Of a DNA stretch of 64,000 nucleotides, positions 59,476 to 64,000 are shown one piece after another. The notes below the pieces were generated by a model. It did no database searches, had not been told where the DNA came from, and saw only the letters and a program-made list of their open reading frames with translations. The DNA is from Datnioides undecimradiatus (taxonomy: Eukaryota; Chordata; Actinopteri; Lobotiformes; Datnioididae): the NCBI GenBank assembly GCA_008933995.1, contig WARS01000015.1:8690861-8754860 (forward strand), written 5' to 3'. Every line of letters starts with the position of its first letter. Positions within the stretch are counted from its first letter, which is position 1. Both the position numbers and the translations under genes were made by a program.

Positions 59476-61762
59476 ATTCATGGGGTGTGATTTAAGCAGT
59501 AGTAGTACTGAAATGATTAGTGTTGACTATGAGCAAGGGTGTGTTTAAAACTTAGAAATTCAGCTTTCATATGTCTTGCTCTTAGTAATTTGCAAAGAAA
59601 AACACCAAACATTTGCTGCTGTGATGATTCGCTGCTTTTATTTGTTTCTTTCTTACACCATTTTTAAAACCAATCCACTAAAAAACACCTTTGAGTCAGT
59701 TAGTTAAAATAATAATTTACTCAATATGTAATTTCAAAACAAAAATCTACACACTTTTAAATAACAAACACGCATTTCTCACATTTACTTAAGAAGGCAG
59801 CAGCTGCTCTTTATGGTGACAACATGTGTCACATGTTTCTGCTGTTGCTTCTGTTGTTATTTATTGCGTTGAGATGTTGTGACGGCTCCACAGGGCCTAT
59901 TTTTCATCTGCTCCTGTGAGCCTCAGTTTCGGGAGCTGCATTATTGGTGGGACATGCATGTGCTATAATTAAAATGTTACATATTGCTAATAGCAGGTGA
60001 CACGTATGGTGCTCTAAACACGCAAATCGTCATGGGCTTTAGCTATCAATGTGACACTTGCTCCAATTATCACAAAGACAAATGAGCCGTGCATGCAGAT
60101 GTGTGTGTGTGTGTGTTTGGGGGGGGCAAGAAAAAAAGAAGAAAGTAAAAAGAGGTAATATTGAAAAAAGCAGAGATGGGTGTCTGAGGGAGATGGCAAC
60201 ATAACTACACAAAGAAATGGTGTGGATGCGGCAATGACGGAGTGAGGAAAATGGCTCTTCGTAACTGATGGAAGGATCATTTCTTATCTATTCATATGTC
60301 ACTGTGAGTCATCCTTTAGAGCAGCCAAAAATAGCTTTCTACCAACTGCACACACAGTATGTTTCCCCTCTCATTCAGTCTCTTCAAGTCAAATAACGAG
60401 CAACAATCCGAGGATGTGCGACAGACGGTGGGAGAGTGAGTGAAAAGTTGGAAAATGTGCATAGGTAATAGGGTGAAACTGCTCTCCAAAAGAAAAATAA
60501 ATGTAAGAAAAGGTTCGGCATTAACACATCACCATAGTTACATATATGAAATAGATGCATTAGTGCTTACATGCAAAACTGAACCTGTAGGCACACATAA
60601 GAGTGTAAACTATAATTTGTCCACTCCGCTGCAATATTGTCTCACAAACCACTGCCCCCTGCCCCAGGATGCCTCACTGCTTCAATATCTTCATGCCAAA
60701 CAACAATCAAGCGATGCAGAATAAAGAAATGCACAGTCCAATAGAGACACTAATCATCAAAAATATAAAAACAGACACAGGGAGACCAGGGAAAATAATA
60801 GTTAATAATTATTTCAGACGGGCTGAAGCAGAGAAAAACATTAATTTGAGGTTTAAAAGCAACAAGTACAGTATGTTCCACTTGAATGGCACCTGATGAA
60901 GAAAAAGTAATGTCTAGAAATAGCTTGGTGCTTTCACATTGTTTGTTCACACCTCCCACACTTCCTAGATGGAGGGTGCAAACATTGAAAGGAGACAAAT
61001 CACATTAAGCACCTCAAAACTGTCGAACCCTGAATTGGAATGACTAGAGCTGGCAGTTTATCCGTGGGCAGAGGGAGCTCTGCCTCTGCGGACTATTTAT
61101 CCAAGGCTTACTGTTTACAAGACTTTCAGCTCAACCCTCAAGCCTTTCAACTCCTGAATTTAGGCCATGCCCACACCAATGAGGATACATCTGAAAATTC
61201 CCTCAACATGTAAAGCAGGTTCCTGGCAAACTGGTTAACATATTCCAGTCTTTTTATGAAAGATGACGTTTACATTTAAAAACCCAAAACAAAGCAAAAT
61301 ATCTTAAAAACCCTCCTCTGCCTTCTCTCTGAGTTAAGTAACAGCTACAACAAAATGGTGTATTATAGCAACTATTGGAGTGTGTCTAAAGTCATAATCT
61401 GTAAAATTTTAATGGCCAAGTTTCTAACACTATTTATGGACAACATTTTATCCAGCAATAGCCATTCAATCTATATCGATTCAGTAATAATGACTTTATA
61501 TAGCAGATTTTATTGGTAGTAGCAGAGTCTGCCTTTCCTGCACTGGATTCAGGTTGACTTCACCAGCACAAGGGATTCACAGGAAATGATGCATGCATGT
61601 AATCTCACGTGTTTATTATTTTATCTCGTTGCTATTAGCCTTTGGGTTAACGGTTCCCTCTTCCACAGGTGCAGTGATTTACCGTTGGAACATGGTGTAG
61701 CTTTTATTATGAAGCAGGACACAGGAAACGCACCAACAGACTTTGACAAACGTGATCCACTC

Positions 61763-61786
61763 TGTAGGGACAATTGTAGGGACAAT
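61763..61786. repeat. Perfect 12-bp tandem duplication
   Basis: TGTAGGGACAAT occurs twice in a row without a mismatch, so it is probably recent. Confidence 0.95.
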
Positions 61787-62802
61787 TCAACAAGTTTGGT
61801 TTGAGTTTTATATTAACCATCCATCACCTTTAAGGAATGCAGTGAACAACATTTTTTACCCTTTTACTCATCCAATATTGTCAAACATTTGCTAAAAATT
61901 CATCCCCGGGTCTTTTTTAAACCCAAAATAAATCTTCCTGTTTAAAGCGCCTCTAAATTAGGAAGCTTGACACTGCAGAGCCAGGGAGAATGGAGACACT
62001 CAACAGCTCCAGCGCCAAGATAAACAAGCCAAGGAACACAAGCCGTGTGTGAGCCATAACAAGATGATTATGGTGGTGGCAGCTAGTTACCGTTGCCTGA
62101 TACGGAGAAAGAGGGAAGGTGCCGTGTCATGTACCAGCCTCGGCTGCCAAGCCCATAAACTCTGTCTGCTTTCCAACAGGGCTGGGAAATGATGTTCTAA
62201 CTGAAGAGCAGCCACCATGGGAACGCCGTAATGGTGAGGTACTGGATGCAGCATTGCATGACATGAGCTCCTACTGGAGATATGCTTTTTGTGTTCTGGC
62301 CTATTCTAGTCATCCAAGTTTTACAAATCAAAAACTCAAGTTTCTCTAACCTGACTCTGAATAGAAAGCATCTGAAAAAAGCTGCGTCAAACCTTAATCT
62401 CCTAAATGTGTGTGGGGTGGCTTAAGCAAGAACTGAAGCCAGCCAACATCTTGTAGTGTGAGCCTTAACTAACCATCGGTGTGCCAGGTTCTAGGATAAG
62501 TGGCACTCAACCCCTGTGGCCAAGGCCTCCATTTTGAAACAGTATGCATTTTAATGTATTAGGCTGGCACAGGTTTGGAGTAGGGGGTCATGGGCGACCA
62601 AGCCATGTGTGTGTGTGTGAAAAAGAAAGTGAGAGTGCTCGAACAAGACGAGTAACGGCTGCTATTCACGACTGTAAGGCTCGTTTTTTCCACTATGTGG
62701 CAGAGCTAGAAGATTGCCAAGGCAGCCAGTCTGTGCCCCAATGGTATGTAGACACTGTCGCTCTCATACACAAGAGAGAGAGAGTGAGGGGGTGGGGGGC
62801 AA

Positions 62803-62805
<3 letters not shown>

Positions 62806-62852
<47 letters not shown>
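62806..62852. repeat. (TG)23 microsatellite
   Basis: Uninterrupted TG run of about 46 bp, followed by a short (GA)n run (62861-62873) and preceded by GA/G-rich DNA. Confidence 0.97.
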
Positions 62853-62857
<5 letters not shown>

Positions 62858-62879
62858 AGCGAGAGAGAGAGAAAAAGAT

Positions 62880-64000
62880 GAGAGATGGGGAGAGTTTGAG
62901 TTTACAGTACAGTTTGCAGAGACACTGTGAGCTGCCCCTTCAATAAAACATAAACATTTCATCAGTAACAAACACAAAGCCAGACATAAATATGGTGTCA
63001 TCAACAAACATATGGTTGTTTTGATACAAGACAATGTTGTTTTCCATATCTATCTTTGCAGATCATGTCAAAATAAAAAAGTCACTTCACATCAGTGCTG
63101 GTTGGAAAACTACCATGATGAGCCAGAAGTTGGCCCTGAGTGTCTGGTCAGGCATAATTGAGGTTTGTGCTGGTTTAAATCATAATTTCAACCATTTTTG
63201 ATGGTAATTCCTTCAGGTAAACTTCTTGTGCTGCTGTTTGTCTTTGTACATTTGACATCTGAGAAATCTGATTCCTTTTGTTGAATGAAAAATGTTTTTT
63301 GCAGAAAATATGTTTTTTTATTTAAAGACCAGACAGCCACGGATATGCCTTCATTTATCAACACACATCTACAGAGACACAATATTGACACAATAACACT
63401 TCTAGACTTATTTATCCCCTTTTACTGTGACAGTGGTGACAGCATATTCTGCTATATATTCTGAGTCTTGTCAAAATTCAGATGAACATTCAGTACTGCA
63501 CCTGAATGCATCCTCTGTAGACCCTGATGATTGAAGCTGCTCTGCTAATGTTCTGCTTTCACTATGCCTGTGTAAACATGGTATAACGTACTGAAAGACA
63601 TTGTGTAATGTATGGAAATGTATCATCACCAAAAGTCAAGACTCACATCTACATTACTGCCAAAAGATTTCAAGTAATATCCAACTCTGAACCCAGACCA
63701 GATACACGCCACTCACTCTGGTGCCCCTTTTCTAAAGCAATACTTTTCCTTTCAACAAAACCGTCAAACACCAGTGTAACATCAAAGAGGTTGGGTGTTC
63801 AATAAGCACACTGGTGACAATTTGTTGATACAGGCGGAGGAAGCACTCTGTGCCCTATCATTGCGTGTCGGATGACAACAGTGCCAGGCTCCAACCCACT
63901 CATTATAATCATTATTTCAAAGAAGGGAAGCGGCCTATAGCTCATATCCTTTCATTGCCATTATATCCCGTCACAGCACGATGCAAGCAGACAAAGACAG
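62880..64000. other. Unique DNA without a recognised gene
   Basis: AT-rich sequence with no repeat family or exon recognised. Confidence 0.4.

Larger units (their letters stand above)
57830..62540. other. Unique DNA without a recognised gene
   Basis: Several balanced, repeat-free stretches (58640-58990, 59860-60090, 61930-62110) look like conserved non-coding sequence. ORFs are short and unsupported. A TG/G-run lies at about 60098-60127. Confidence 0.4.

Noticed and set aside
61015-61040. GGTTCGA (minus) as a tRNA box B
   Set aside because: No box A at the right distance and no cloverleaf could be drawn.

Overview
The window reads as non-coding genomic DNA from a ray-finned (teleost) fish. 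The grounds are: AT-rich unique sequence with no dense ORFs; very frequent long (CA)n/(TG)n microsatellites; and decayed copies of interspersed repeats that I recognise as teleost-type. These include a tRNA-derived SINE with a 'GTGTCCTTGGGCAAGA' body, LINE 3' ends, CAGTGGTGG-ended MITEs and an ATTAATC-rich repeat. Nothing looks prokaryotic, and there is no operon, CRISPR array, rRNA or tRNA.

Only one protein-coding exon is well supported. It lies on the minus strand at 27100-27159, is 60 bp and phase 0-0, and encodes VQENVFVDFNHQELLEFYNK. This matches, from memory of the family, the penultimate C-terminal segment of COMMD10, a COMM-domain protein of the Commander/CCC endosomal recycling complex. 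The splice acceptor tract is itself a (CT)n microsatellite. I could not find the exon for the last dozen residues at lower coordinates, nor the preceding exons at higher coordinates. Most of the window is therefore best read as large COMMD10 introns, plus possible flanking DNA at the low-coordinate end. Identification by synteny (for example with SEMA6A) cannot be tested here.

Layout. 0-2.2 kb: nested MITE remnants, then a compound (CT)n(CA)n tract and a pyrimidine-rich stretch. 2.2-10.8 kb: mostly unique DNA with (CA)n clusters at 6.7-7.4 kb, a 12-bp perfect hairpin at 5.85 kb and a possible cassette exon at 6.22 kb. 10.8-25.4 kb: LINE tail, repeat copies, a 450-bp MITE-like element at 13.36 kb, unique DNA, a chain of phase-compatible exon-like segments on the plus strand at 23.1-24.4 kb, and a decayed LINE 3' end at 25 kb. 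25.4-30 kb: the COMMD10 exon within CA/GA-rich DNA. 30-45 kb: mostly unique, with one repeat copy at 30.4 kb and a SINE at 39.5 kb. 45.6-46.4 kb: an unusual block with four irregularly spaced copies of an AATTAG...CCTG motif. 46.7-64 kb: unique DNA with further microsatellites and several stretches that look like conserved non-coding elements.

The genes do not form a system that can be read from this window. The most useful leads are the COMMD10 exon with its microsatellite splice tract, the AATTAG/CCTG block, and the unrecognised exon chain at 23-24.4 kb. All statements about conservation are inference, because no alignment could be run.
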